Source: Campylobacter concisus (GTDB lineage: Bacteria; Campylobacterota; Campylobacteria; Campylobacterales; Campylobacteraceae). Taken from it: DNA of 64,000 bases. Made by a program: the position numbers and the translations under genes. Positions within the stretch are counted from its first letter, which is position 1. Each line of letters starts with the position of its first letter. Below, piece by piece: positions 38,210 to 48,105 of the stretch. Under the pieces are notes generated by a model. That model was not told where the DNA came from, searched no databases, and was given only the letters and a program-made list of their open reading frames with translations. Location: assembly GCF_003049735.1 (NCBI RefSeq), contig NZ_PIRM01000001.1, positions 791,238-855,237 of the forward strand, read 5' to 3'.

Positions 38210-39298
38210 TTAAAATTTTTCTATCAAATCTTTAAAAATTTCATAAAGTTTATTTACTTCATCAACACTAACTCGCTCGTTTTTAGCGTGTATGCGGTCG
38301 TTTATGACGCCAAATTCTATCGCATCTACACCAAATTCAGCAAAGTGCCTTGCATCACTCGTGCCGCCCTTTGTATTTAGAACCGGCATGACTCCGGTGA
38401 TCTTTGTGACAGAAGCTATTAAATTTTTTACGATTTTGCTATCTTTGTTTGTTAAAAATCTCTTTGAGCTTTGCTTTATACTAAGCTCGTAATCAAGCCC
38501 TTTTAAGACCTCTCTAAGATAGCTCTCAACGTCATTTACGTCAGTTAAATTTGAGTTTCTCACATTAAACATTATGCTAAGCTCACTTGGCGTGACGTTG
38601 CAAACTTGCATGCCACCTCTAATATCAGTTATCACAATCTTGCTTGGACTAAAAAACTCGCTCCCAGCGTCCATATCGTGATCAGCTATTTTATTTAAAA
38701 GTGGAGCTATCAAATTTACCGGATTTACGCACTTTTCAGGATACGCCACGTGCCCTTGAACGCCCTTTATCACGATCTTGCCATTTATTGAGCCACGTCT
38801 GCCAACTTTTATGCTATCGCCAAATTCTTTATCGCAAGTTGGCTCAGCCACTACACAAAATTTTGGCAAATCATTTATTTCGCGCAAATATTCAAGTACT
38901 AAAGGCGTGCCATATGTGCCATCGCCCTCTTCGTCGCTTGTTAAAATAAGGCTTAGCTTGCCATCAAATTTCGCATCTTTAGCAGCGTAAACAAAAGCAG
39001 CCACGCCACTTTTCATATCCTGTGCACCTCTTGCGTAGATGTAGCCATCTTTTTCTAGTGGAGTAAATGGCTCACTATCCCAGCCCTCACCTGGAGGTAC
39101 GACATCGACATGTCCTGCAAAAGCTAGATGCTCGCCGTCTCCATAAATTTTAGAAAGTATGAGATTTTTGGTACCATTTTTTTCTATAAATTTCGCCTCA
39201 AAATCAGGCAAAAATCTAGCGATAAATTCTAAGCTTCCAGCATCATTAGGTGTGATAGAGCGAAAGCTTAAAAGCTCTTTTAAAAAGCTAATTATCAC
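38210..39298 (-). CDS. dapE: succinyl-diaminopimelate desuccinylase
   Basis: Zinc peptidase-like enzyme in lysine and meso-DAP synthesis. The 362-residue protein has [15 protein letters not shown] (His zinc ligand and Asp, about 59-73), [11 protein letters not shown] (catalytic Glu pair, about 121-131), a lid/dimerisation domain in the middle and [12 protein letters not shown] near 313. The start is a GTG eight bases after the GGDEF/EAL gene. Confidence 0.95.
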   Translation of the reverse strand: MIISFLKELLSFRSITPNDAGSLEFIARFLPDFEAKFIEKNGTKNLILSKIYGDGEHLAFAGHVDVVPPGEGWDSEPFTPLEKDGYIYARGAQDMKSGVAAFVYAAKDAKFDGKLSLILTSDEEGDGTYGTPLVLEYLREINDLPKFCVVAEPTCDKEFGDSIKVGRRGSINGKIVIKGVQGHVAYPEKCVNPVNLIAPLLNKIADHDMDAGSEFFSPSKIVITDIRGGMQVCNVTPSELSIMFNVRNSNLTDVNDVESYLREVLKGLDYELSIKQSSKRFLTNKDSKIVKNLIASVTKITGVMPVLNTKGGTSDARHFAEFGVDAIEFGVINDRIHAKNERVSVDEVNKLYEIFKDLIEKF

Positions 39299-39306
39299 TA
39301 AGTGCC

Positions 39307-41220
39307 TTATGAGCCGGCACGCTCTGGTGCACCAAAGTAAAAGCCCTGGAACTCATCTACACCGATTTCTTTACAGATTTCAAATATCTCTTTTGAATGC
39401 ACATATTCAGCAATAGTTTTTATACCAAGGTCTTTTGCAAATGCCACGATCGCACTTGCGATAGAGTGTGAATCTTTATTTATGTCTATATCTTTTATAA
39501 TAGAGCCGTCGATCTTCACATAGTCAGGCTTAATCTTTATAATGTAAGAAAAATTTGAATATCCTGAACCAAAATCATCAATAGCAATCTTTGCGCCCAT
39601 GCTTTTTACACGCTCGATAAAATTTGAAACTCTCTCTAAATTTTTAAGCTCTTCATCTTCAACGATCTCAAATACTACTCTGCCAGCAACATTGTGTTTA
39701 TTTAATAAATTTAAAACAAGTGAGCTAACATCACCATCAATCATATCTCTACTGCTTAAATTTATAGAAAGTACTAAATTCTTATCCTCTACAAGCTGCT
39801 TAAAACACTTTTTAATGAGTTGTTTCTCAAGATCAGCATAACGCTTAATACGCTTTGAGATATCTAAAAAGACATTTGGTGATATAACGTCGCCTCTATC
39901 TAAAAGTCTTATCAAGCATTCGTATTTTACAGGTACCTTTTGGTCATTAACTATCGGCTGAAAATAAGGAACAATATTGTTATTTATAGTGGCGTATTGT
40001 ATCAGTTTAGAGCGTTCTATTTGAGTTGCGTATTCCTCTTTTTGATTTAGCCCTTTGAAGTAGCAAACATAGTCTTTATCTTGCTCTTTTGCTGTTTTTA
40101 ACGCTATTGTTGCTTTTCTTAGTGTTTGGTCACTATCAAGAGCAAAGCCTATTGTACTATGTATCTCGATACCTTCTATCTCTCTACCATCTTCATCGAC
40201 TATACTTAGCATACGGCCTTTAAAAATTTCTATCAAATCTTCAACCATATCTTCATATCTATCGATAAAGCTATCGCTATCTTCTACCAGAGCAAACCTA
40301 TCTGCTTCTATGCAGTAAGCTTTCATATTCTCATCTTTGGCAAATTCACTGATCAAATCAGCCATCTTGACCAAAATCTGATCACATGCAAATTTACCGT
40401 AAAAGTCATTCATCTTACCAAAATCATCAATATCTATAAGCACTACTTTAGGATTTTCATAGCTATTAATATCACGCACCAATGCTGTTTTATTTAAAAG
40501 TCCAGTCATTGGATCGATATAAAGCTTTTCTCCAAGCTCTTCTATCTGTTTTTTAGCATCTGTTTTTAATGCATTATAGTTATTTTTTTCTTTTATATAT
40601 TTAACCGCATACCATATACAAGTAGATAAAGCAACTATTGCGCCAACGAAGCTTAAGATAAATGTTAAAGCCATATTGTTTAAAAGCCACTCAAAAAAGT
40701 ACTCATCATGCGCACCAGTAATACGTTGATCGACCTTTCCTTTAAAGCCTAATATATACTCTCCAACTGGCACAAACATACAAACTTGAGCAGCATTTTC
40801 TGGCAAAATTTTTGCCCAAAAATAATCTTTTTGGAAATTATGAGCAAAGATATTTCCACAGCTTTTGTCGTTAAACTCTTGATTTATTATTCTTTTATCT
40901 GAAGACGCTACGACCTTGTATCCATTTTTATTATCATCCTTTAATAAAAGAACATCACCCATAGCACTATCGTTAATGTAAGATTGGAAATTTGCGACAT
41001 CATATTTGCTGACATTTTTGAAATAATCAACATATTGATATGTCAAATAATCAACTTTCTTTCGAAGATTAAAACCATTTTCAGCAGAAGCATTATTAAA
41101 TTTAAAATAAAAAACTGCCAGGTTTTCGACTAAAAAAATACTTCCCAAAACAAACACTAAACCTATAATCGTTTTAGTGATGTTTAGATTTTTACCCGTT
41201 TGCTCGTCCTTGTTACTCAA
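39307..41220 (-). CDS. membrane GGDEF/EAL protein with degenerate GGDEF
   Basis: A 637-residue signalling protein. Two membrane helices (about 16-38 and 183-206) flank a 144-residue periplasmic domain with two cysteines (121 and 147). The GGDEF domain (about 232-385) has lost its active-site motif, reading EADRF at 305-309, so it should not make c-di-GMP. The EAL domain (about 400-637) reads ECL at 434-436 but keeps [22 protein letters not shown], the VKID lysine, the AEY glutamate and the QGF glutamine, so phosphodiesterase activity or c-di-GMP binding is possible. A strong TGATATAAT promoter lies upstream. The overall plan resembles LapD. Confidence 0.85.
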   Translation of the reverse strand: MSNKDEQTGKNLNITKTIIGLVFVLGSIFLVENLAVFYFKFNNASAENGFNLRKKVDYLTYQYVDYFKNVSKYDVANFQSYINDSAMGDVLLLKDDNKNGYKVVASSDKRIINQEFNDKSCGNIFAHNFQKDYFWAKILPENAAQVCMFVPVGEYILGFKGKVDQRITGAHDEYFFEWLLNNMALTFILSFVGAIVALSTCIWYAVKYIKEKNNYNALKTDAKKQIEELGEKLYIDPMTGLLNKTALVRDINSYENPKVVLIDIDDFGKMNDFYGKFACDQILVKMADLISEFAKDENMKAYCIEADRFALVEDSDSFIDRYEDMVEDLIEIFKGRMLSIVDEDGREIEGIEIHSTIGFALDSDQTLRKATIALKTAKEQDKDYVCYFKGLNQKEEYATQIERSKLIQYATINNNIVPYFQPIVNDQKVPVKYECLIRLLDRGDVISPNVFLDISKRIKRYADLEKQLIKKCFKQLVEDKNLVLSINLSSRDMIDGDVSSLVLNLLNKHNVAGRVVFEIVEDEELKNLERVSNFIERVKSMGAKIAIDDFGSGYSNFSYIIKIKPDYVKIDGSIIKDIDINKDSHSIASAIVAFAKDLGIKTIAEYVHSKEIFEICKEIGVDEFQGFYFGAPERAGS

Positions 41221-41253
41221 AAGTTACTTCCCTTATTTTGTGTACTTGCCCTG

Positions 41254-41259
41254 ATTATA
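41254..41259 (-). promoter_or_regulatory. extended -10 promoter for the GGDEF/EAL gene
   Basis: The minus strand reads TGATATAAT, an extended -10, about 35 bases upstream of the start at 41220. It may also drive dapE, eight bases after the GGDEF/EAL stop. Confidence 0.6.
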
Positions 41260-41295
41260 TCAACCTTAAAATAAATTTTAACTTTTAGGAATAAG

Positions 41296-43500
41296 TTAAA
41301 GCCTGACTATTTTAGCTCCATATCCACCTTGATTTGCCGGTGCGTCAAAAAATTCTTTCACACTTGGATGCTCTTTTAAGAAATTTTTAACTGCAAAGGC
41401 AAGCTTGCCAGTACCGATGCCGTGAAATACGCTAACCTCATCAAATCCCATAACAAGACTATCTGAGATAAATTTATCAAGTTTTGCTATCGCCTCGTCA
41501 GCTCTCATGCCGTGCAGATCAATCGAGAGTGAGGCAGTTTTTGGTTTATCGACATTTAGGCTCACGCCGCCTTTTTTAGGCAAGACTACTTCGTTGCCAT
41601 TTTTTCTTAAAAGCTCTAGTGGTACACGTAAATTTATGCCATTTGACTCGATCATTGCATCGTTTTTAGAGATGCTTAAAACCGTACCTTTTATATTTTC
41701 ATACTTCACTCTATCGCCTACTTTTAGGCTCTCGCGCTCAGTTTTTTTAGGCTTAACGATGGCAGCTTTTTTCTCATTTGCCACATTTAGAGCTCTTTGC
41801 TTGTCTTTTATGTCCTTGAAATTTATAACAGCTTTTGCCGCATTTATCGCTTCATAATACTCTTTTTCAAGCTTTGAAATAGTCGCATTTAGCTTGATCT
41901 CATTTTTCTCTTTTAGCTCTTTTTGCTCCTCAAGCAAATGCTCCAGCCGCTCCTCTTTTGCCGTGACCTCTTTTATGCCCTCATTAAGCTTGGTTTGTAA
42001 ATTTAGCGTCTTTGTGATGATCTCGTTTAAATTCTCTTTATCTTCGCCGTAAATTTTCTTTGCCTGCGCCACTAAATTTTGAGATATGCCGTATCTTGCC
42101 GCCGTTTCAAAGGCATAAGACTTGCCGATCGTACCCTTTAGAAACTCAAATTTAGGCCTTTGAGCCGCCTCGTCGTAAAGTGCCGCCACTAGCTCAACCT
42201 CTGGATTCTTAGCTAGCAACATCGCAAGGCGCTTGTGGTGGGTCGTGATGATCATTTTGATATCTTGAGTGATGAGACGCTCTATCATGACGCCATACAA
42301 GCTCGCAGCCTCCTCAAAGTCGGTGCCAAGCTCGATCTCGTCAATGCCGATGATGATCGATTTTTTAGTAAAAAGCCTTGCAAAGTGCACCATCCTGCCA
42401 GCAAAGGTCGAGATGTCGTTTTTCACACTTTGCGGATCTTCGATGATTGCGTCAAATTCTTTAAAAGAGCCGATCGTTGAGCGATTTGCGTCGATACGCA
42501 TAGGCAGCAGATACTTTGCAAGTAGCGTGGCTGAGATGATCGATTTTAAAAGCATCGACTTACCGCCAGCATTTACACCGGTTATTAAAAGCACCTTTTT
42601 GCTAAAATCCACGCTCACGCTTTTTGGGTTTTTAAGCGCTGGATGGGCAAATTTCTCAAGCTTGATAACGTGCGAGCTATTTGGCAAAACAAACTCATAG
42701 TCACGCGATCTAGCCAAATTTACGCGCGCCTGATATGCGTCAAACTGATCAAAAGCGTTATTTATAAATTTCAAAAAAAGCAGGCTCTTGCTCATCTGCA
42801 AGCTAAATTTCTTACAGTGCTCAAAAATGATCTCCTCTTTTCTATCAAGTAGCTCGCTTTGCTCCTTTTTTAGGCGCTCAGTGCTTGCAGGTGCGACGTA
42901 GAAGTAGCCGCCTGAGCTTCTAGCGATCACGGTGCCTTTTAGGGCATGGTTAAAGCCGCCACGCACCAAAAGTGCCTCTTGCGAGTTGATGTAGTGCGTC
43001 TGGGTATCGACTAGATAGGGCGTGATATGCTTTGAGTAGATGAGCTTTTTAAGTTCAGCGTCGATCTGGCGTTTTTTCTCGCTAAATGCTTGCTTTATCG
43101 CCTGAAATCTCTCATCCACGCTGTCGCTAAACTCGCCGTTTTCATCAAAGCTGTTTGCTATCTGGCTCATCGCTTCGGGGATTTCAACCTTAGCTATCCA
43201 CTCGCCAAGCCTGCCTTCAAATTTTTGCTTTTTTAGATATGAAAAATACTTAATGATCTTTGCAAATTCGTAAATTTCACTGATGTGAAGTACTGCTTGT
43301 TTGTTAAGTCTCATAAGCGCGTCATCAAGCTCTTTTATCTCGTCAGGCGCCTTAAAATCATACTTTGAAAGCTCACTGATGTTTTCAAAGTGGATTTTGC
43401 TGTCGCCTTGTAAAAATAGCGGTTTTTGCCTTGCCAAAAAGGAGTTAAATTTCTCTAAATACTCGCCCAAATCGAGCTTTAAAAATATCTCTTCAGTCAT
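41296..43500 (-). CDS. mutS2: endonuclease MutS2
   Basis: MutS2 suppresses recombination and, in other bacteria, rescues collided ribosomes. The 734-residue protein has MutS-like core helices (1-300), an ATPase with Walker A GVNAGGKSMLL and the IIGIDEIELGTDF Walker B, a long coiled coil (about 480-575), a KOW-like segment and a C-terminal Smr nuclease domain (SIDLHGMRADEA, VFHGIGTGKL). I chose the ATG at 43500, which overlaps the upstream stop (ATGA), over the TTG at 43509. H. pylori MutS2 binds 8-oxoG DNA; that may apply here. Confidence 0.92.
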   Translation of the reverse strand: MTEEIFLKLDLGEYLEKFNSFLARQKPLFLQGDSKIHFENISELSKYDFKAPDEIKELDDALMRLNKQAVLHISEIYEFAKIIKYFSYLKKQKFEGRLGEWIAKVEIPEAMSQIANSFDENGEFSDSVDERFQAIKQAFSEKKRQIDAELKKLIYSKHITPYLVDTQTHYINSQEALLVRGGFNHALKGTVIARSSGGYFYVAPASTERLKKEQSELLDRKEEIIFEHCKKFSLQMSKSLLFLKFINNAFDQFDAYQARVNLARSRDYEFVLPNSSHVIKLEKFAHPALKNPKSVSVDFSKKVLLITGVNAGGKSMLLKSIISATLLAKYLLPMRIDANRSTIGSFKEFDAIIEDPQSVKNDISTFAGRMVHFARLFTKKSIIIGIDEIELGTDFEEAASLYGVMIERLITQDIKMIITTHHKRLAMLLAKNPEVELVAALYDEAAQRPKFEFLKGTIGKSYAFETAARYGISQNLVAQAKKIYGEDKENLNEIITKTLNLQTKLNEGIKEVTAKEERLEHLLEEQKELKEKNEIKLNATISKLEKEYYEAINAAKAVINFKDIKDKQRALNVANEKKAAIVKPKKTERESLKVGDRVKYENIKGTVLSISKNDAMIESNGINLRVPLELLRKNGNEVVLPKKGGVSLNVDKPKTASLSIDLHGMRADEAIAKLDKFISDSLVMGFDEVSVFHGIGTGKLAFAVKNFLKEHPSVKEFFDAPANQGGYGAKIVRL

Positions 43501-43841
43501 TGCTCGCAACTTTTTATAGGCACGATAACGCCTGAGAGCTCGCTAAATTCTCTTTTAGCTAAAAATGACGCCGTACCAAATTCATAGTTAAATTTCTCAG
43601 AGCTTACGTTGTATTCACCACATTTTAGCACTTTGCCCTGTTTAAAATCGCTAACTAGCTTTGAGATAGCATCCTCGTTTTTTGATAAATTCTCTTCGTA
43701 AAAATAGACGCAAATAAAGATCGCTACAAGCACCGCGCTAACGAGCGCTTTTATACCTTTGCCGATTTTTTCATCTTTTATCGCCCAGATCGCTCCAAAA
43801 AGTACGATCAAGCCAGCAATTAGGATCAAATTTCTTACCAT
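43497..43841 (-). CDS. small two-helix membrane protein, unknown
   Basis: A 114-residue protein with two N-terminal membrane helices (about 4-20 and 32-49) and a soluble C-terminal part of about 60 residues with two cysteines, predicted periplasmic or cytoplasmic depending on topology. It overlaps mutS2 by four bases and the next gene by seven. I recall a comparable integral membrane gene between mutS2 and murC in C. jejuni. Function unknown. Confidence 0.7.
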   Translation of the reverse strand: MVRNLILIAGLIVLFGAIWAIKDEKIGKGIKALVSAVLVAIFICVYFYEENLSKNEDAISKLVSDFKQGKVLKCGEYNVSSEKFNYEFGTASFLAKREFSELSGVIVPIKSCEQ

Positions 43842-44152
43842 TTCACGCCTTTATACTTTGCGATAAGCTCTTTGTAAAGCTCAGCATGAGGCTCGATCTT
43901 TTCTAAAATTTCAGCCTTAACCTCACTGATATCTTGTTTTTCAACTAACAAGCAAACAGCCATATACGAGGCATTTGGCAGCATATCTTTTATCTGAGCG
44001 CTATTTAGCTTTTGCGACCTTGCAAGCGCTATTAAGATATCTTTTTTGCCTAAATTTATAAGGGTAGAAATTTCATCCTCGCTTAGCTCTTTTTCTTTTA
44101 TCTCTTTTAAAATTTCATTTTCATCTTGAGGCTTGAAATTACTTAGATCCAT
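43835..44152 (-). CDS. small helical hypothetical protein
   Basis: A 105-residue acidic soluble protein, almost all helical (repeating ILKEIKEKELSEDEI, LINLGKKDILIALARSQ, EILEKIEPHAELYKEL). It overlaps murC by one base and the membrane protein by seven, so it belongs to the murC-to-mutS2 operon. I do not recognise a family; the pattern resembles HEAT-like repeats. Function unknown. Confidence 0.7.
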   Translation of the reverse strand: MDLSNFKPQDENEILKEIKEKELSEDEISTLINLGKKDILIALARSQKLNSAQIKDMLPNASYMAVCLLVEKQDISEVKAEILEKIEPHAELYKELIAKYKGVKW

Positions 44153-45480
44153 TAATATCCGCCTCTTAGCTGCACGCTGATATCGCCCGCTCCAAAGCCA
44201 ACTACGATGCCATCACTTAGGCGGTTTTTCACGCCAAATTCATCTGTAAATTCTATCCCCTCTTCTACCCTCTCGACCTTGTCTGTAAAGATCGGGTTAT
44301 ACTCGCTAAACTCGCTCTTCATATCAACTTCAATCGGATTTTCTCCAGCTGCATAAACTGGCAAAATGACAAGCTCATCAACGCCTTTAAAGCACTCTTT
44401 AAAGCCAGGTAAATTTGTGCTAAGTCTTGTGTAGCGGTGTGGCTGAAATATCGCTGTAACACTGTTTATGCCTAAAATTTTGGCGTATTCAAAGACTGAT
44501 TTTAGCGTTGCTTTTATCTCGGTTGGATGGTGCGCGTAGTCGTCGATTAGGACGAAATTTTTGTTTGCGCTAAGGATGTCAAAACGCTTTTTGATGCCTT
44601 TAAAATTTAGTAAATTTTCTCTGATGTCTTTAAGCGGTGTCTCATGCATCGCAGCAAGAATAGCCAAAGATGCGTCTATGGCGATGTGCTCACCCATGCC
44701 AAAGGCTTCAAATTTGCCTAAATTTTTAAGATTAAAGCTGGTGTATGGCTGATAGTCTCTTACCACCATCCTAAGCTCCGTGATGTCGGTGCTTGGGTAA
44801 AGCCTGATCGCATCAAGCTTAAGCGTGCTTAAAAACTCGTCCTCAGCGTTTATCACTCTAACCTTCGCGCGCTCTAAAAAGCCCTTGTATGCTGCGTAAA
44901 ATTTAGCTAGATCATAATCGTAGTGCTCCATGTGCTCTGGCTCTGCGTTTGTGACGATGGCTAGATATGGGTTTGAGTTTAGAAAGCTAGAGTCGCTCTC
45001 ATCAGCCTCAAATACGACGTTATCGCTTTTAGCGTAGCGCATATTTGAGCCAAACTGCTTTGAGATGGCGCCGATGATGACTGAGCCTTCGATAAGGCTT
45101 GCTAGCATCGCTGAAGTAGTACTCTTGCCGTGCGCGCCAGCTACCGCAAAGACGCACTTATCCTCAAGCACATAAGGCAAAATTTCTTTTCTTGAAAAGC
45201 ACTTTATGCCCTTTCGTCTGGCCTCCACTAGCTCGATATTATCCTCTTTTATCGCAGCTGAATAGACCACAAAGTCTTGGTCTTTTATCGCCTCTTTGCA
45301 GTGCGGCGTGATGACCTCGATACCTTCATCTTTTAGCTCAAGCGTCGTTTTACTCTCTTTGATGTCACTACCGCTTATCTTGTGGCCTTTTTCGTGTAAA
45401 AATCTAGCGATGGCTGAGATGCCGATGCCGCCGATGCCGATGAAATGGACTTTTTTGATCTCGTTGTTTAGCTCTTGCAA
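44152..45480 (-). CDS. murC: UDP-N-acetylmuramate-L-alanine ligase
   Basis: Adds L-Ala to UDP-MurNAc in peptidoglycan synthesis. The 442-residue protein has the N-terminal Rossmann domain (HFIGIGGIGISAIA, 11-24), the ATP loop GAHGKSTTSAML (about 114-125), EADESDSSFL, and the C-terminal domain with DDYAHHPTEI. All match the Mur ligase family. A weak TAAAAT -10 lies upstream. Confidence 0.96.
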   Translation of the reverse strand: MQELNNEIKKVHFIGIGGIGISAIARFLHEKGHKISGSDIKESKTTLELKDEGIEVITPHCKEAIKDQDFVVYSAAIKEDNIELVEARRKGIKCFSRKEILPYVLEDKCVFAVAGAHGKSTTSAMLASLIEGSVIIGAISKQFGSNMRYAKSDNVVFEADESDSSFLNSNPYLAIVTNAEPEHMEHYDYDLAKFYAAYKGFLERAKVRVINAEDEFLSTLKLDAIRLYPSTDITELRMVVRDYQPYTSFNLKNLGKFEAFGMGEHIAIDASLAILAAMHETPLKDIRENLLNFKGIKKRFDILSANKNFVLIDDYAHHPTEIKATLKSVFEYAKILGINSVTAIFQPHRYTRLSTNLPGFKECFKGVDELVILPVYAAGENPIEVDMKSEFSEYNPIFTDKVERVEEGIEFTDEFGVKNRLSDGIVVGFGAGDISVQLRGGY

Positions 45481-45503
45481 ATTTTATCCTTAAGTTTTTC
45501 GTG

Positions 45504-45509
45504 ATTTTA
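45504..45509 (-). promoter_or_regulatory. candidate -10 element for murC
   Basis: TAAAAT on the minus strand (45504-45509 reads ATTTTA on plus), preceded by TGT, about 25 bases before the murC ATG. Weaker than the TATAAT sites. Confidence 0.35.
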
Positions 45510-45544
45510 ACAAAAACTACTAAATTTAAGGCTGAAAATGGCTT

Positions 45545-45898
45545 TTATTTGCTTAAGCTAAAGCTTTCATCTATCAGATCAAAAACTGTTTTTTGTGAGA
45601 TTTTGGAGTTTAAATTTACACTTATCCAGTGCTTTTTGTTCATATGATATGCCTTAAAAATTTGCCGCTCATCAACTAGTACCATGGCTAGATCTGGGCT
45701 GCATTTTAGATTTAAAACTTCTATCATCTCGTCACTTTCAAGACCAAGCTTGCTAGCGCTTAACTGCATAAGTAGTGCAAACCACTTCTCATTTTTCTTG
45801 TGACGAAAGGCACTAAAATTTGGATATTTTGGGAAAATTTGCTCGCCTAAAACGTTAAATTTCTCTTTTATATATTTTTCAATCTCGCTTCGTTTCAA
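45545..45898 (-). CDS. MmcQ/YjbR-family protein
   Basis: A 117-residue protein of the YjbR fold, often labelled DNA-binding although the family role is not settled. GEQIFPKYPNFSAFRHKKNEKWFALLM and the C-terminal HWISVNL match. It starts with TTG at 45898 (GGAG six bases upstream; no ATG in the first codons). Two TCACAATTGTGA-like palindromes lie upstream, one over its probable -10, so it may be repressed by an unknown regulator. Confidence 0.78.
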   Translation of the reverse strand: MKRSEIEKYIKEKFNVLGEQIFPKYPNFSAFRHKKNEKWFALLMQLSASKLGLESDEMIEVLNLKCSPDLAMVLVDERQIFKAYHMNKKHWISVNLNSKISQKTVFDLIDESFSLSK

Positions 45899-45930
45899 AT
45901 TTCACTCCAAAATTCTTTTAAAAAGCGATC

Positions 45931-45977
45931 ATTATCATAGTTGTGATGGCACATTACTCAACTCACAATTGTGATAA
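45931..45977 (-). promoter_or_regulatory. pair of palindromic sites upstream of the YjbR-like gene
   Basis: TCACAATTGTGA at 45963-45974 is a perfect 12-bp palindrome. A second, imperfect copy, TCATAGTTGTGA, is at 45935-45946, with centres 28 bp apart. The second copy overlaps the probable -10 (TGATAAT on the minus strand at 45931-45937). Together they form a longer imperfect inverted repeat, TTATCATAGTTGTGA with TCACAATTGTGATAA. The arrangement looks like a two-site operator, though a terminator role for the gene to the right is possible. Confidence 0.45.
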
Positions 45978-46017
45978 CTTTTGCTAAATTTGCTCTTTTC
46001 TGCCTAGGCACAGCGTT

Positions 46018-46815
46018 TTATCTTTTAAATTTAGCCTCTATCTGCATAAAACCCCAAGTGCTTCTAGCCTCGCTAAGCTCCTTTTTGCTAAGCTCATCTA
46101 TCATCATCTCTTCATTTTTTCCGAGCCTATTTTTAACTTCACCAAACGGATTAATAAGCATCGAATCGCCGTAAAAGCTCCACTGCGCATCCTCACTTTT
46201 ATGGCTTCCTACGCGGTTTACGCGGAGCACGTAGACGTTGTTTGTAAAGGCTCTAACCTTTAAAAGCTCCTCCCAGCGCGCCTGCGAGAAAAATGTACAA
46301 GCCGTTGGCACGAGCACGATATCGACCTTCTTAGCGCTCATATACGCCCAGCACACATCAAAGTGCGCCTCATAGCCAAACATGACGCCGACCTTAAATT
46401 TATCATATGTAAAGACAGGCAAATTTAGCTCATCGCTTGTGTTATTAAAGAATTTCGCCTCATTCCAGTGAGCGTAAGGCATGAGAATTTGCTGATCATA
46501 TAGCTTGACTTGTGTTGGGGTAAATTTGGCTAGACTTTTAAAAATTTCCTTGCCTTTTAGATTTACAATGGGTGCAACGATATTTAGATCATACTTTTTT
46601 GCCATTGCAAAAAGAGCCTCTTTTTTGCGCTCGCTCTGCTCTTTTATAAGGCTTTTTGGCATGCTAATGAGCTCTTTAAAAAAGCTATTTAGCACGTATT
46701 CGCCAAGGACAACAAGTCTTGCGTTTTCGTCCGCACAAATTTTTAGGTAATAATCAAGCCTAGCTTCGCTTAAAGGCTGCGTTGGTAGCTGAAGAGCACA
46801 AATTCTACTCATCAT
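46018..46815 (-). CDS. nitrilase-superfamily protein lacking catalytic residues
   Basis: A carbon-nitrogen hydrolase fold of 265 residues. In active members, Glu, Lys and Cys form the catalytic triad. Here Glu39 is present (VLGEYVL) but the lysine of the YRK-type motif is Gln108 (YDQQI) and the nucleophile of the ICYE-type motif is Gly147 (MFGYEAHF; codon GGC at 46375-46377). The protein is otherwise intact and well conserved in composition, so it is likely a pseudoenzyme rather than a decayed gene. The start is one of two ATGs (46815 or 46812), overlapping the xseB stop. It is the last gene of the ileS operon. Confidence 0.75.
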   Translation of the reverse strand: MMSRICALQLPTQPLSEARLDYYLKICADENARLVVLGEYVLNSFFKELISMPKSLIKEQSERKKEALFAMAKKYDLNIVAPIVNLKGKEIFKSLAKFTPTQVKLYDQQILMPYAHWNEAKFFNNTSDELNLPVFTYDKFKVGVMFGYEAHFDVCWAYMSAKKVDIVLVPTACTFFSQARWEELLKVRAFTNNVYVLRVNRVGSHKSEDAQWSFYGDSMLINPFGEVKNRLGKNEEMMIDELSKKELSEARSTWGFMQIEAKFKR

Positions 46816-46996
46816 CCACCTGCTTTATGCTAAGTTTTGCATTTTCTAAAATTTCTCTTGCTTCATTTAAAAGTTTTTTGCCTTGTTCGTGCAGCTTTAT
46901 GCTATTTTCTAAGCTCACATCATCTTTGTTTAGATCGTTTAAAATTTTATCTGCTAGGGCTAATTTTTCTTCAAAGCTTTGCTCTTTTTGCTCCAT
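46805..46996 (-). CDS. xseB: exodeoxyribonuclease VII small subunit
   Basis: A 63-residue helical protein that partners XseA in ssDNA degradation and repair. The sequence SFEEKLALADKILNDLNKDDVSLENSIKLHEQGKKL fits the family. It starts four bases after metX ends and overlaps the nitrilase-like gene by 11 bases. XseA is not in this window. Confidence 0.85.
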   Translation of the reverse strand: MEQKEQSFEEKLALADKILNDLNKDDVSLENSIKLHEQGKKLLNEAREILENAKLSIKQVDDE

Positions 46997-46999
46997 TTT

Positions 47000-48105
47000 C
47001 TATCCTTTTAATATATTTTTTATATATCCATCAAATTTTTCTATCTCGACCAAAAAGGCGTCGTGGCCGTAGTTGCTATCTATCTCTACAAAATTTGTAT
47101 TCTCTCCTCGCCCCATCTCACAAAGCGTGTCATAAATCTCTCTCATGCAGCACGGCGGAAAGAGCAGATCGCCTTTGAAAGCAATTAGATGCAAATTTGC
47201 TTTGATCGGCGCAAGGGCGTCTTTTAGGTTGTCATAGTGTCTTGTACAGTCAAAGATGTTCATCATTTTTACGATGTATAGGTAGCTTAGTGGGTCAAAC
47301 CTCTTTGGGAAGTTGTAGCCGTTGTACTCCATGTAGCGATCCACCTGAAAGCGCCCAGAAAGCTCGTAAAGACCGTCAGTTTCTACGTAGTTTCGTCCAA
47401 ATTTCTCATCCATACTATCAGGGCTTAAAAAGCTTATATGGCCCGCCATCCTGCCGTAAGCCATACCTTTTAGACCATTTTTTCTTATCAATTCCGCGTC
47501 GTATTCGCCGTTTTTGAAATTTTCATCGTTTAAAATGGCTTCGATGGCGATTTTGTTAAACGCTATCGCCCATGGCTTAGTCTGGTAGGTGCTTGCTAGC
47601 ATTATGATATCTTGTGCAAATTCTGGAAACTCGATAGCGTAGCAAAGTGCCTGCATACCACCAAGACTACCGCCTATCACGGCTCTTGCTCTCGTGATGC
47701 CAAGCTCGCTAAATAGCCTCATCTGCGCCTTTACCACGTCGCTTATGGCAAGGACTGGGAAATTTAGCCTATACTCTTTGCCGCTACTTCGATCAACGCT
47801 TAGCGGCGAGGTCGAGCCAAAGCACGAGCCTAAGATATTTACGCAAATAACGTAAAATTTATCCGTATCGACCGCCTTTTTACTGCCTATTAGCCCGTCC
47901 CACCAGCCAGCTTTCTCATCGCCTGCGTATGTGCCAGCAGCGTGGTGCGAGCCAGTTAGGGCGTGACAAATCACGATAACGTTGCTTTTATCAGCATTTA
48001 GCGTGCCGTAAGTCTCGTAAATAAGCTTGAAATTTGATAGCATACGGCCACTCTCAAGATAGAGTGGCTCGTTAAATTTAATAGTTCTAGTTTGCAGGTC
48101 TAACA

